Positions 10,242 to 23,096 are shown, counted from the stretch's first letter. The stretch is 64,000 nt of DNA from Owenia fusiformis (GCA_903813345.2 CAIIXF020000012.1:35634528-35698527), one strand, 5' to 3'. Translations and numbers: made by a program. Notes: a model not told the origin generated them from the letters alone.

Positions 10242-10586
10242 ATGCAATCTAAAATAACAAAGACAAATAAGCTTATTAATATGATGTGCAAATCGAAGGA
10301 TTTCACCACTTTTGTGGATAATGACAAGGTTCTACTATGCAGCGATGGCAAAACTTCACCTAAAGACTATTCAAGCAATGATACCAAAGGTGTCCATCTT
10401 TCTCTACATGGATCTGCTAAAGTGGCCCGCAACATCATGGATACCCTAAAAGGAATTGAGATGGACGATGCAACTTTCCAAACCCCCCCTACCAACAAGA
10501 GGAAAGAGAGAGGATCATCATCTACACCAACATCTGCGGAAAAGCAACCTGAAACAAAAAGCAAAAAATTAGGGAGTTACTCATGA
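10242..10586 (+). CDS. LINE ORF1-like protein, 114 residues, possibly truncated
   Basis: The ORF starts at ATG 10242 inside the LINE and stops at TGA 10584-10586, 14 bases before ORF2. The product is basic and polar: an N-terminal part with DFTTFVDNDKVLLCSDGK, a centre with LHGSAKVARNIMDTLKG, and a lysine-rich tail (NKRKERGSS, ETKSKK). No zinc knuckle, RRM or coiled coil is visible, unlike most L1/Tx1 ORF1 proteins. A role in binding element RNA is inferred only from position. It could be the C-terminal remnant of a longer ORF1 or a reduced ORF1. An in-frame ATG at 10143 lies in flanking repeat DNA and was not chosen. Confidence 0.6.
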   Translation: MQSKITKTNKLINMMCKSKDFTTFVDNDKVLLCSDGKTSPKDYSSNDTKGVHLSLHGSAKVARNIMDTLKGIEMDDATFQTPPTNKRKERGSSSTPTSAEKQPETKSKKLGSYS

Positions 10587-10600
10587 ACTTTTATTAACTC

Positions 10601-13600
10601 ATGGACAAGCTGAGACTATTGACCCTCAATGTGAGGGGACTCAATAATGATAATAAGAGACGAAAATTATTTAAATGGATAAAAGATCAAAAAACCAGAT
10701 ATTGTATGTTTACAAGAAACCTTTTGTTCAAAAACATTTATCAACACTTTTAACTCTTCATGGAAAGGAAAGGTGTATCACAGTGTAACAGATTCTAATC
10801 ATTCTAGAGGCGTTGCAATTTTATTCAGTGATACTATAAGTGATCTGTGCATAGTTCAAAATTCTCATTATACTAATGATGGGAGAGCAGTCCTTGTAAA
10901 TTTTGAGCTAAATGGTGATACTTTCACATGCATCTCCATTTATGCTCCCAACGAAATTTCAAAGCGATGCGCATTCTTTAAAAATATTAACGATTGGATT
11001 GTTGAGAATGCTGTGAATCTAGATAATCTTTTAATAACAGGCGACTTCAACTGCTGTATAAATAAGGAAGACAGAATTAATACTACACAAATAAGGCCAG
11101 ATCGCAGCAAAGTTTATTTTGAAAAAATGATAAATGACTTAAACATAACTGATGCATGGACCTCTTTAAATAATAAAAAATCGGGATTCACATTTTTTGA
11201 TAAAACAAATAACTGTAAAAGTAGAATTGATTACATATTCAAATCAGTCGATAGTTTTTGTGAACTAAAAAGATCATATATTCTACAGGCTCTTGACAGA
11301 GACCATCGAGCTATTGTATGTGATTTTAAAGTGTGCAAAAAGTCAAAGGGTAAAGGGTATTGGAAACTAAATGGAAGCTTACTTAATGATGAAAACTATG
11401 TCAATAAAATCAAGCAATGTATTCAAAATGTTAAAATGAACTATAACAAGATAAAATCTAAAAGGGCTTTTTGGGAAATTTTAAAAGTTAAAATCAAAGA
11501 AGTATCTATTAGGTACTCTATCAAAAAAAAGCGAATCGAAAAAAACGAGAGTAAAGAACTTCAAGAAAAGATTGATGATATAAATACTTTTATTGAAAGA
11601 TGTACAGATACTGATATAACAAATAAGCTGAAAAAGAAGAAAGCAACAATGGAATCAAAATTAGATTTATTTTATGAAAAAAAGGTTCAAGGTGAACAAA
11701 TAAGATCAAAAGCAAAATGGGTTGAATATGGAGAAAGAAACTCAAAATATTTTTTAACTTTAGAAAAATCAAGGCAAAGTTCAAATGTGATTGATAAAGT
11801 GCGTACTGAAAAAGGTATCGTTACCAAAGATCTTGATATACTAAATGAAGCCAAATTGTTTTTTCAAAAATTATACTCAAAAGATAATATACCAAACACT
11901 GATGTAGATAATTATTTAGATAATGTAATTCTTAATCGTACTTTAACACATACAGAAAAAGCAATATGCGATAATGATATACTTCAATCTGAAATAGAAT
12001 ATGCAGTTAAGAATCTAAAGAAAAATAAAAGTCCAGGAATGGATGGAATAATTCCTGAATTTTATCAATATTTCTGGGATGATTTAAAAGAAATGTATTA
12101 TGAACTCTTACATGAAATTTTTGAAAAAGGATCCATGTCAGAAACAATGAGATTATCCATACTTACCTTACTATATAAAAAGGGTGATAAGCAGATCTTC
12201 TCAAATTATAGGCCGTTAAGTCTTTCCAACTATGACTACAAAATTTTAGCATTTGTTTTGGCAAAGCGTTTACAGATAGTAATAAAGAAATTGATTAATG
12301 TTGATCAGTCAGCTTATTTACCGGGTCGGAACATAGGATACAATGCTCGATTAATTTTAGATATGATTGAATATACAGATATTGAGGATATACCAGGTCT
12401 TTTGATATGTTTAGATTTTGAAAAGGCATTTGATTCTTTAAATTGGAACTTTATGTACAAAACAATCGAAAAATTTAACTTTGGAGAAAATTTTAAAAAA
12501 TGGATCAAAATTTTATATCAAAGTCCAATTATGAAAATAAAAAATAATGGTTGGTTTTCAGATAACATTCAAATGGAAAGGGGTGTACGCCAAGGCTGCC
12601 CAATATCAGCTTTATTATTCATTTTAACAACAGAAATTTTGACTAATGTAATAAAAAATGAAAAGAACATAGAAGGTATTAAAATCGAAGCAAAAGAGGT
12701 AAAAATTATACAGCACGCAGATGATACAACCCTGTTAGTATCAAATGAAAATTCTTTAAACATTGCACTTGAAAAAATTAAATCATTTTCAAAAGTCACA
12801 GGATTGAATCTAAATATTAAAAAAAGTAATGGAATAAAACTTGGAACTTTTCAAAACAATGAGAGGCAAAGCATTTCAGGCATTCACTTTCCAGAAACCC
12901 CAATCAAATGCCTAGGCATTTATATTGGCCAAAATAAACCACAATGTGAAACTCTAAATTGGGAATCAAAAATAAAAACACTAAGGAAAACACTTAACAT
13001 TTGGAAATGTAGAAAACTTACTCTTTTTGGAAAAGCCCAAATTATAAACTCCTTAGCAATATCTAAATTAATTTACAATTTTTCTGTACTCGAAATGAAT
13101 GATAATGTAGTAAAAGAAATAGACAGCATACTCTTTGATTTTCTGTGGAATGGGAGAGACAGAATAAAAAGAAAAACTGTAATACGAATGGTGAAAAATG
13201 GAGGCTTAAACATTATTGATACTAAAATAAAAATACAAAGTTTAAAATCAGTTTGGGTTAATAAACTTCTAACTAGTGAAACATCCTGGAGACTTTTTCC
13301 AAGTTATTTGATAAATAAAACAGGTCTATGTTTAAAAACATTTCTAAAGTGTAATTTTAACCACGATGTAGCACCTAAAGAGCTGTATATATTTACACCT
13401 TTTTACAAGGAAGTGTTCTACTCTTTTAATAAGTGCAAAACATACAGGAATAATAATGAAATGAACAATGATGACATTTTAAGAGAAATCATTTGGCTAA
13501 ATAAAAGATTTTTATCTAAAGGCAAGACACTACTATATAAGAACTGGATTAAATCAGGTTTTATATATGTTAAAGATTTCTTCAATAATGATGGAACTTT

Positions 13601-14381
13601 TAAAAGTAGTAACACTTTCATTCAAATTTTAGAAGAAAAAAGAAACTGGATGGTAGAATTAAGTATCCTTAAAGATACAATTATGAAAATATGTAAATAT
13701 ATTGGAAAGGAAAATTTACCTTACCTAAATGAGAATAACAAACCGATTTTTTTAATGGAAAATCATTTTGTTGATATACAAAATAAGAAAGCTAAATTCT
13801 TTTATAATATCCTACAAAATCAAATATCTGAAAGGAATATGAATGAATTTAATTGGAATAAGTTATTTGGTATAAAGCAACAAATCTGGGAAGATATTTA
13901 TCAGCAAAAGGTAAAAGACATGACATACAAATATTTCTCTGAATTTAACTTCAAAACCATTCATAACATACTGGCATGTGGAAGCACAGTGTCAAAATGG
14001 AACAAAAATGTTTCAAGCTTGTGTCTTATCTGCAATAAAACTCATGATATGAAACATATGTTATATGAATGTAAAAAAGTAAAACATTTATGGCAAGAAT
14101 TAGGTATACAATTAAAATGTGAAATCATGTATAAACATATTGTTATAGGATTTTTATCTGGAAATAACATCACCAACTTCAGGAATGTCATTATAACAAT
14201 TTTAGGGATCACAATATATAACAACTGGTGTAAATTTTCTGAAGACAATAATAGTTGGAAACTATTTGACATTCGAACAACTTTCATAAGAAATTTACAA
14301 TATTATTCCTGCTTATTTAAACTCATAAAAAAGGACTACAATTTGTCTATATGGATTGAAAACATCATTAAGAACTTTTGA
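10601..14381 (+). CDS. LINE ORF2: AP endonuclease and reverse transcriptase, one frameshift
   Basis: The ORF starts at ATG 10601 (MDKLRLLTLNVRGLNN). A single extra base in the A-run at 10689-10694 breaks the frame; the rest is open to TGA 14381. Length is 3781 bases, one more than a multiple of three, which fits a single insertion and a parental protein of about 1259 residues. The endonuclease lies in the first ~220 residues (LNVRGLNN, CLQETF, ITGDFNC, SRIDYIF, DRDHRAI). RT has SPGMDGIIPEFY, LICLDFEKAFDSLNW, GVRQGCPISALLF and catalytic HADD at 12714-12725. A C-terminal CX2CX7HX4C finger occurs at CLICNKTHDMKHMLYECK. It nicks target DNA and copies the LINE RNA. The architecture fits the L1/Tx1 group. 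The frameshift could be a real mutation or a homopolymer error. Confidence 0.93.
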
Positions 14382-14486
14382 AAAAAAAAACATTTATCTT
14401 TATCAAGATTTTTGTAAAACAATTTTTGTGAATCCTGCTTATACGCAATTTATTGTATTGTTATTGTACATGTTTAATATTTGTGA

Positions 14487-14521
<35 letters not shown>

Positions 14522-14525
<4 letters not shown>

Positions 14526-14830
14526 TCATTTTATGCATATCCATAATGCCTTTTTGACCTATCATCTCCATTTCTCAAGTTCGCCGGGTTTCCGAGAAAT
14601 TGCTGATTTTGACGTTAAAAAGTCAAATTAATTGACTAAATGAACAATTGCCTGACTGAAACTGATAGGCAAACCTGACTTGAGAAACTGAGGACTGAGT
14701 AACTTAAAAACTGACTAGGTACCTAAGTCTTAAAACTGAGTACATAAATTGAGTACTGAGTAAGTAAGAAACTGAGAAGTAAACGAAGTCCGTCCGTCTG
14801 TCAACATTGGCCTCACAAATTAAAACTCAG
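14522..14830. repeat. Remainder of ~345-bp tandem repeat and ACTGAG-rich sequence
   Basis: Copy 3 resumes after the LINE with TATGCATATCCATAATGCC. From 14640 to 14785 the DNA is a degenerate array of ACTGA/GAGTA words. At 14790 the start of another repeat unit appears. Confidence 0.7.
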
Positions 14831-15304
14831 GCACCCTGCCAGCCAGTTTTAAGGAAAAATCAATATAAGCGCTCAGTATTTGTTTTCCTGGGCTATAATC
14901 AAGATATTCTTGGGGTGTTTGGTTATAAATACCATGTCAGCTTTGGTAGTGTATTCCCAGGAGGATATTCTGTTAAATGTTAAAATAATGCATGTGAACA
15001 GGAGAGATTCAGTACATAATTTACACTCTTACCTTAATATTTTCAGAGTATGGAATGAATGCACATTAGATAACAACTTCTATAGCATGCATGCTGTTGG
15101 GGGAAATTAAGCAAACCAAGGTAATATATATGCTTGAGACCAGCTTGAGACCAGTTTTTTAATTAACCATATATCTATTAGACTGAAAATTCAATTAGAT
15201 CTGAAGAATAAGATCATTTTGTCTTATTCTAAGTCCAATGTTTTTTCCCCTCTCTGACTTAATTGCACATTTTCTTACAGATTTGGTAGCCCCAGTTTGG
15301 ATAG
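14831..15304. other. Unassigned DNA
   Basis: I see no convincing gene or repeat. A short open frame at 14880-15110 has no recognisable domain. Confidence 0.4.
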
Positions 15305-15632
15305 ATTGACCAACTGTAGTCCTGCATCGATGCCATTCATTTTGACCAACTGTAGTCCTGCATCATGCCATTCATTTTGACAAACTGTAGTCCTGCATCG
15401 ATGCCATTCATTTTGACAAACTGTAGTCCTGCATCGATGCCATTCATTTTGACAAACTGTAGTCCTGCATCAATGCCATTCATTTTTACCAACTGTAGTC
15501 CTGCATCATGCCATTTATTTTGACCAGCTGTAGTCCTGCATCGATGCCATTCATTTTTACCAACTGTAGTCCTGCATCGATGCCATTCATTTTTACCAAC
15601 TGTAGTCCTGCATCGATGCCATTCATTTGACT
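15305..15632. repeat. 34-36-bp minisatellite, about nine copies
   Basis: Units read ACTGTAGTCCTGCATCGATG then CCATTCATTTTGACCA with 1-2 base length changes. The open frames across it simply repeat NEWHRCRTTVGK-like or NGIDAGLQ-like units and are not taken as genes. Confidence 0.9.
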
Positions 15633-16790
15633 GAGAGGCTAGTTGGATACAAAGCTCGCTAACAAAGATCAAGATTGTAGTGTGAGTGTAGACTTATGTG
15701 ATAAAAGGTTGCTTAATTTCATATCATGCTTTCTTTTTGTATGCCACTGTTGTCTCATAATATGCCTTTATATATTCCTTGAATTAAGATCGCATTTCTC
15801 AGGATTAGGTAGTCCCCTTTCAAGCTCATTCAACATGTTCAATTGGAATTGGCAATAAGTCAGTTGACTCCTGTTAGTTCAAATATTTATGCATTCGTTC
15901 TCTTTCAGGACTTATGAAAACTGTTGTTTCCACGGTTCTCAACCCACTCTGAGATTAAATGAAGTGTATTGGGGCAAGATGTCTAATAGATAAGGGTCAG
16001 GAAACAGTAATATGATAATTACAAGGTGAGACAACATGTACTATTTTGTCCTTTATTAAATCTTAAAGAGTTTTGCTTCTATTCCTCAACTCCTTATAAA
16101 TATGTGATAAAATGTTGAATGGGGATGAAACAGGTTCTTTTAACCCTTTCCTCATGTGAATATTAGAGGAAAATGTTGACCTGCTGATGGATAAGTAAGA
16201 GTAACTGGAAATGACGCATCTTTAAATTTTATCACTAAAATACAATTCTTAATAAGCAGCATCACATGTCAACAACTTGTTAAATTGTGGTGTAAAAATA
16301 CTGAATAGAACTGGAGATATTGTCATTTCATTGATGTATGTAAATAAAAATAATCAGGCCAAAAGGATCCTATCATCCTGAAAGGTATAACGTAATAGGG
16401 CTCCATATGGAGCCTATCATCTTGAAAGGGTGAAATGGGTCATTTGGCTTATGTGAATGGGAGCTGATTTATATGCAATGCCCCCATATCTCACCAATAA
16501 TTGAGGTCTGTGATATAAAAAACACAAAATAACAACCAGTTAAGGTTATATAAAGTATATTTATTATTTGTCTGATATCCTTTTACTTCGATATAGACCT
16601 TAATAAAAAGATATTATGTAATTTGCCATTACATACTAAATTTTAATTTAATTAAGGACACTTGAGTGACAGCTTATAGCAAATATAGAAATGGATGCAT
16701 TTCTATAATTACAATTTGCACACACACACTTTATATTTTATTACTCTAGAAATGGTTTATTTTACTGAACCTTGCATCACTTGACTGCAT
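15633..16790. other. Unassigned AT-rich DNA
   Basis: No gene is seen. Two similar segments at about 16365 and 16405 (CCTATCATC-TGAAAGG) form a small local duplication. Confidence 0.4.
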
Positions 16791-18715
16791 TAAACGTATC
16801 AGTCATTTGGCCACATTCACCAAAAATGCAATAAATGCATTTCTTCAGTTACAATTTTCACACAAGTACTTTATAAAAACTGTTTATTTTAATCACATTG
16901 ACTGCATAAGCTCATCAGTCATTTGGTTACACCAAAAATGCAATGAATGCATTTCCACAATTACAGTGTTACAATTTTCACACATGGTACATTATACTTA
17001 TTTTATACAAAACAGATCATTTTACTAGTACATAATTTGACTGCATAAGCTCATCAGTCATTTGGCCACATTCACCAACATGCAATGAATGCATTTCTAC
17101 AATAACAGTGTTACAATTTTCACACAAGGTACATTATACTTATTTTATACAAAACAGTTCATTTTACTAGTACATTATTTGACTGCATAAGCTCATCAGT
17201 CATTTTGCCACATTCACCAAAATGCAATGAATGCATTTCTACAATAACAGTGTTACAATTTTCACACAAGGTACATTATACTTATTTTATACAAAACAGT
17301 TCATTTTACAAGTACATTATTTGACTGCATATGCTCATCAGTCATTTGACCACATTCACCAAAATGCAATGAATGCATTTCTGCAATTAAGTGCAATGAA
17401 TGCATTTCTACAGAAACTGTTTTACAATTTTCACACATGGTACATTACACTTATTTTATACAAAACAGTTCATATTACTAGTACATTATTTGACTGCATA
17501 TGATCAATAGTCTTGACCACATTCACCAAAATGCAATGAATGCATTTCTGCAATTAAGTGCAATGAATGCATTTTTACATAAACTGTTTTACAACTTTCA
17601 CACAAGGTACATTACACTTATTTTATACAAAACAGTTCATTTTACTAGTACATTATTTGACTGCATAAGCTCATCAGTCATTTGGCCACATTCACCAAAA
17701 TGCAATGAATGCATTTTTACAATTACAGTGTTACAATTTTCACACAAGGTACATTATACTTATTTTATACAAAACAGTTCCTTTTACTAGTACATTATTT
17801 GACTGCATACATTCACCAAAATGCAATGATTGCATTTCTACAATTAAGTGCAATAAATCCATTTCTACAATTAAGTGCAATGAATGCATTTCTACAATTA
17901 CAATTTTACAATTTTCACACGAGGTACATTATACTTATTTTATACAAAACAGTTCATTTTACTAGTACATTATTTGACTGCATAAGCATATCAGTCATTT
18001 GGCCACATTCACCAAAATGCAATGAATGTATTTCTACAATTTAGTGCAATGAATGCATTTCTACAATTACAGTTTTACAATTTTCACACGAGGTACATTA
18101 TACTTATTTTATACAAAACAGTTCATTTTACTAGTACATTATTTGACTGCATAAGCTCATCAGTCATTTGGCCACATTCACCAAAATGCAATGAATGCAT
18201 TTCTACAATTAAGTGCAATGAATGCATTTCTACAATTACAGTTTTACAATTTTCACACGAGGTACATTATACTTATTTTATACAAAACAGTTCATTTTAC
18301 TAGTACATTATTTGACTGCATAAGCTCATCAGTCATTTGGCCACATTCACAAAAATGCAATGAATGCATTTCCAGAATTACAGTGCTACAATTTTCACAC
18401 ACGGGTCATTATATGTATCTTACACAAAACAGTTCATTTTACTAGTACATTGTTTGACTAGCTCATTTGGCCACATTCACCAAAAATGTAATTATTGCAT
18501 TTCTACAACTACAGAATTACAATTTTCACACAAGGTACTTATACTTATTTTATACAAAACAGTTCATTTTACAAGTACATTATTTGACTGCATAAGCTCA
18601 TCAGTCATTTGGCCACATTCACCAAAATGCAATGAATGCATTTTTACAATTAGTAACAATTTTCACACAAATTACATCATATTTACTTCATATAAACTGT
18701 TTATTTTACTAAATA
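16791..18715. repeat. Satellite array, ~140-170-bp unit, about twelve copies
   Basis: Each unit carries CAGTCATTTGGCCACATTCA, CAATGAATGCATTTCTACAA, ACAATTTTCACAC and CAAAACAGTTCATTTTACTA. Units vary in length because an inner 26-bp block (GTGCAATGAATGCATTTCTA) is present one to three times. Diverged copies continue at 19090-19340. Many short frames repeat the same peptides and are not genes. Confidence 0.92.
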
Positions 18716-19975
18716 CAGGGTTTTCACGAGGCTTTTAGGTTCCTGAGATTCTCCGGAGTCTTCAAAGGTCTTAAAACCCTCTTGCTCCAGAGTCTAATAG
18801 CTTTTACGGAGTCGAAAGTGTTTTTCCTGGAGTCTAATTTTACATTTTTGTCACATTATTTGCGGTAAACTCTTGAGAAAATACATAAAACTGGATACAA
18901 ACAAGGAATAGGCAGTCAGAAACCTTTTCGAAATAAATATTGGGATTAGAATAGCAAGATAATCTTAAGAAGTATTTTGAAAAGTATACTAATAGGATAT
19001 CTTTGATCTCACATGGGGAGAAGTAGTCGCGATACCCCTAAAAAAGTAGTCACAATACTGCTAAAAATTTACGGTCTAAAAATTTTCTGGTGAGAACCCT
19101 GAAATAGCACATCGTTTATTGGCATTAAGCATATCAGTCAATTGGCCACATTCACCAAAATGCAATGGGGGAATCTCTACAATTAGTGCTACAATTTTCA
19201 TTCTAATTACATTATATTTACTGTATCTATAGAAACTGTTTATTTTACTAAAAAGCACATCATTTTGCTGCTTAAGCTTATCAGTCATTTTACTAAAACT
19301 TACCGAAATGCAATAAATGCATTGCTAAAATTAGTATAACAATTTTCGCAAAATTCAGAATGCTCCTTCTCATGGAACAATATTACAATTTTGATGGCTA
19401 AGACATATCTTCAAATAGCTTTTTAATGTTTGAGTAATAACAAATAAGGTCAAAATGTATTCAACTTGTGCTATACTAATATTAATGTGTGGTGGTATAT
19501 GTATAGTATATGATGCCACAGTTAAGTATCCATATAATTGTCAACTGAGGGTGAAGCTTTCCAACTTGATGCCAGTACCCTCTTGCCATCCCCCCCTCCC
19601 CCTGACTTTTCTCATTTGTAGGTTTTGTATGTTATGATGTTGACTCCAGACCAATGAACTTTGTTCAAATAAACCGGTCGGTCATCCACTTTGTCTCCCA
19701 ATTAACTCATTAGTTTACAATGCACACTTAATATCTACTGAACTGATGTCAGTGTGTGTGTTTTGTAAGTTGATATTTCTATTGCCAATTGTCAAAATAC
19801 TTGTTGTTATCTACTGTACTGATGTCAGTGTGCGGGGTTTTGTAAGTTGATATTTTTATTGCCGATTGTTTATTTACTTGTGTAATACTGAGAGTTCATA
19901 ATGTCATATGTGAATTTCCAGAAAATGCAGTATGCCTAATCTGTGAAGAAAACTGAGTCCAGCAGAAGATTAACA
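18716..19975. other. Spacer with diverged satellite copies and a small duplication
   Basis: 18716-19089 shows no gene. 19090-19340 holds degenerate satellite units. A ~55-bp duplication occurs at 19733-19790 and 19810-19865 (ACTGATGTCAGTGTG, TTTTGTAAGTTGATATTT). No coding region is supported. Confidence 0.6.
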
Positions 19976-20414
19976 ACTCTTTCAAGATGGTTGCCAAGAT
20001 TCTTTTGTCTTCAATAAACCTCTGATTTCAGCTAAACTAAGTTGAATATTGATTCCAAAAGTTTGGCCATGCAAATTAATAAAACTATGATTGTATTCAA
20101 CCACAAATGAATGCCCAAACACCCATCATATAAGAGAATTTTAAAGAAAATGGCATCACTTAGAATGACTCTAACTGAAGTTAAAATCTATGTCATCATT
20201 ACGTCATCATCAACTTCAGTTGAAGTCATTCTAGGTGAAGCCATTTTCTTAAAAATTCTCCAATATCGCGGTTGTTTCAGCATTTATTTGTGGTTATTAC
20301 CATCGTAGCTTTATTTATTTGCATGGCGAAACATTTGGAATCCAGATTCAACTTAGTTTAGCTGAAATCGGAGGTTAATCGAAAACGAAGGAATTTGGGC
20401 AACCATCTTGAATG
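19976..20414. mobile_element. Foldback element, ~200-bp arms
   Basis: The two halves are inverted copies around a short centre at 20184-20210. Paired blocks include CAAGATGGTTGCC (left, near 19983) with its complement near 20400, GATTTCAGCTAAACTAAGTT (near 20024) with its complement near 20355, and AAAATGGCATCACTTAGAAT (near 20147) with its complement near 20230. No coding sequence is present. It looks like a foldback MITE; target duplications were not resolved. Confidence 0.8.
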
Positions 20415-20540
20415 AAGCTAACTGCAGTTAGGGTCATCCAGCTGTGGAACAGTGAACACAAAGTTCATTTACAGGTCCATTCCATGAAGATCAGTCCAGG
20501 TAAGATATTTACTGAATATGATTAAGTTGATTTAAATAAT

Positions 20541-22504
20541 CACTAGGGCAGATCATTTGTACTGAAAGGAGTGTTTTCAGTACAAATATGTACTGAAAAA
20601 TGTACTAGTTTTGTTTCAGTACAAATTTAAGTATAATTTTGTACTGAAAAATGCACTGAATTTTTTTCAGTATATTTTTCAGTACAAATTCATGTACTGA
20701 AAAATAAACTGAATTTTAAGTACAAATTTAAGTATAAATATGTACTGAAAAATGTACTGAATTTTAAGGACAAATTTAAGTGCAAAAATATACTGAAAAA
20801 TGCACTGAAAATTTAAGGATAAATTTAAGTACAAATGTATACTGAAAAATGTACTGAAATGCAAATACTTAAGTGCAAAAGTCAGTATAAAAATGTACTG
20901 AAAAATATACTGAAATTTAAGTATAAATATATGCAATGAGAAATATTTGTGCCCAATAATGGAAATAAGAGAAAACGTAAATGTAAAGCATACTTTATGA
21001 ACTCTAAATCACTCAAAAAGTTCTTAGAATGGTGAAAAAGTGCATGATTTTAAAAGAATTTTTGGCCGGGGGGGGGGGGGGGGGGTTCGCTTGGACCCCT
21101 GAAACCCCCCCCCCCCCAACAGGAATGCTATTACATTATGAAATTATTTTGGATGCTTCCTTTACAGCAGCCTTTAACCAAACTTAAAAGAGTCTCTCTG
21201 TAATCAGGTTTGTTTTGCCTTGTCAAAACATTTTGTTTTGTTAGTGGATTAATAAAGTTTCTTTAGACATATCCTTTAAAGCAGACTCTAATCAAACTGG
21301 AGAGGCTAGGTTTACTGTAATCAAGTGATTTCCTTTTTAGAAGTTATGTTTATGGATTTATTAAAAACGGCCTAAATCACTCAAAAAGTTCTTAGAATGG
21401 TGAAAAAGTGCATGATTTTAAAAGAATTTTTGGCAGCAGGGGGGGATCGCTTGGACCCCTGAACCCCCCCCCCCCCCCCCAGGAATGCTATTACATTATG
21501 AAATTATTTTGGATGCTTCCTTTACAGCAGACTTTAACCAAACTTAAAAGAGTCTCTCTGTAATCAGGTTTGTTTTGCCTTGTCAAAATATTTTGTTTTG
21601 TTAATGGATTAATAAAGTTTCTTTAGACACATCCTTTAAAGCAGACTCTAATCAAACTGGAGAGGCTAGGTTTACTGTAATCAAGTGTTTTCCTTTTAAT
21701 AAGTTATGTTTTTGGATTTAATTATTTAAGACGCATCCTGTAATAATATCTGATTGCATTTTCTCCATCAATAAATTTATTTTTAGCCCGATCAAACCTA
21801 TCAAATATAATGCATATATAAGGGTTATGTACTGGGAGGTTTTGGATACCCATATTTCCTGAGGGATAAACCCTTTATTTAAAACTGATCGTACATAACA
21901 TGTGTATTCCATACCTTTTGAGGTTTCTAGATACATTCTACCTTATTAAGTTCTAAAATTCAAGGTACACATTTTCTCAGTCTTAAAAATAAGTTTTTCA
22001 TGAGATTTTCACTCATATTGCTTGAGCAAATTAATTAATTCATCAAAATTAAAATATATAACATGAACATAGAACCTCATTTGTTCGAGTATAGCAAAAT
22101 CCATGGTATAGATGTCAAAGTCAGGAAGATGTCATAATTCAAAATCTAAGTATATTTTCAGTATAAATTTACACTTAGATATGCCCTTAAATTTCAGTAT
22201 ATTTTTCAGTACATATTTGCACTTAAAATCACACTTAAATTTCAGTATATTTTTAAGTACATATTTGCACTTAAAATCACACTTAAAATTCAGTATATTT
22301 TTCAGCATAAATATATACTAAAAAATGTACTTAAAATTTCAGTACATTTTTCAGTACATATTTGTACTGAAATTTGCACTGAAATTTTAAGTATATTTTT
22401 CAGTACATATTTATACTGAAAAATATACTTAAAAATTTAGTACATTTTTCAGTACATATTTGTACTGAAAACGCTCCTTTCAGTACAAATGCTCTGCCCT
22501 AGTG
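20541..22504. mobile_element. 2-kb DNA transposon with GTACTGAAA-rich inverted ends
   Basis: The left end CACTAGGGCAGATCATTTGT and the right end (complement CACTAGGGCAGAGCATTTGT) match over about 70 bases, continuing ACTGAAAGGAGTGTTTTCAG against ACTGAAAGGAGCGTTTTCAG. Both ends then run into 200-400 bases of GTACTGAAAAATGTACT-type subterminal repeats in opposite orientation. The centre holds two ~356-bp direct repeats (21005-21360 and 21373-21722). If the TIR starts at GGGCAGA the flanking TA would be a mariner-type duplication; if it starts at CACTA the flanks AAT and AAC do not match perfectly. No transposase is seen. Confidence 0.85.
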
Positions 22505-22858
22505 AACACTTGTAGTTTTATAAGGAATAGAATGACAAGTTGTATTGATCCATTCAGTCAATGGTTAAGTTCACATAAAGAAGAGAGGTCAAATAAAAAG
22601 ATGAAGGACTTGCTAAGTATCTGCCTAGACAAGTTTTTGACAAAATAAAGGATAAATATCACAAGATGTCATTGAAAAGGATTGGCAGTCAAGTAGCTAA
22701 CTTGTAGAAAATACCTTTTTTCATGCTCCAAAGCACTGCAACACTATCAGAGTAGGTCCAGTTAAAGTTCCTAGTGAGCGAGGTTAAAATATATGAAGCT
22801 AACCAAGTAAGCATACATTAATGAAATGATGCATTTTCAGGCATGTAGTAAGGCTTTA
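22505..22858. other. Unassigned DNA
   Basis: I see no gene or repeat structure in this stretch. Confidence 0.4.
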
Positions 22859-22862
22859 TTAA

Positions 22863-23092
22863 CTCATTGCTGGCCAAAGCTATTTTTGAGGTTTTGTGCC
22901 ATTGTGAAGTCAATGACAATATATCTCAATTGCACCAACCATGGTCCCCTAGTGACACTTACAATATTTTGTAAGATTATTGGTATAGATGGTGTGCCAT
23001 ACATGATTGAACAGCACCCTGAGATATGTACGGTTGGTTAGATGCAATTATGACGTCATAGATGAAATATTTCCAGGTTTGTCAGCAATGAG
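22863..23092. mobile_element. 230-bp MITE flanked by TTAA
   Basis: TTAA at 22859-22862 and 23093-23096 flank inverted ends CTCATTGCTGGCCAAAGC and (complement) CTCATTGCTGACAAACC. A TTAA duplication suggests mobilisation by a piggyBac-type transposase. It has no coding capacity. Confidence 0.75.
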
Positions 23093-23096
23093 TTAA

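Larger units (their letters stand above)
10197..14521 (+). mobile_element. L1/Tx1-like LINE, 4.3 kb with poly(A) and 16-bp target duplication
   Basis: ATATTCATTTTATGCA occurs at 10181-10196 and again at 14522-14537, bracketing the insertion. The element holds a short ORF1, an endonuclease-RT ORF2, a 106-base 3' UTR and an A-tract from 14489 to 14521 with AATAAA at about 14486. The insertion interrupts the third copy of the ~345-bp tandem repeat, so the pre-insertion site is known. It may be 5'-truncated because the region before ORF1 is only 45 bases. Confidence 0.9.

Noticed and set aside
16807-18738. Several 80-120-residue plus-strand frames
   Set aside because: They overlap each other in different frames over a satellite array and repeat the same peptides.
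22826-23041. 71-residue plus-strand frame
   Set aside because: It coincides with the TTAA-flanked MITE and has no domain.
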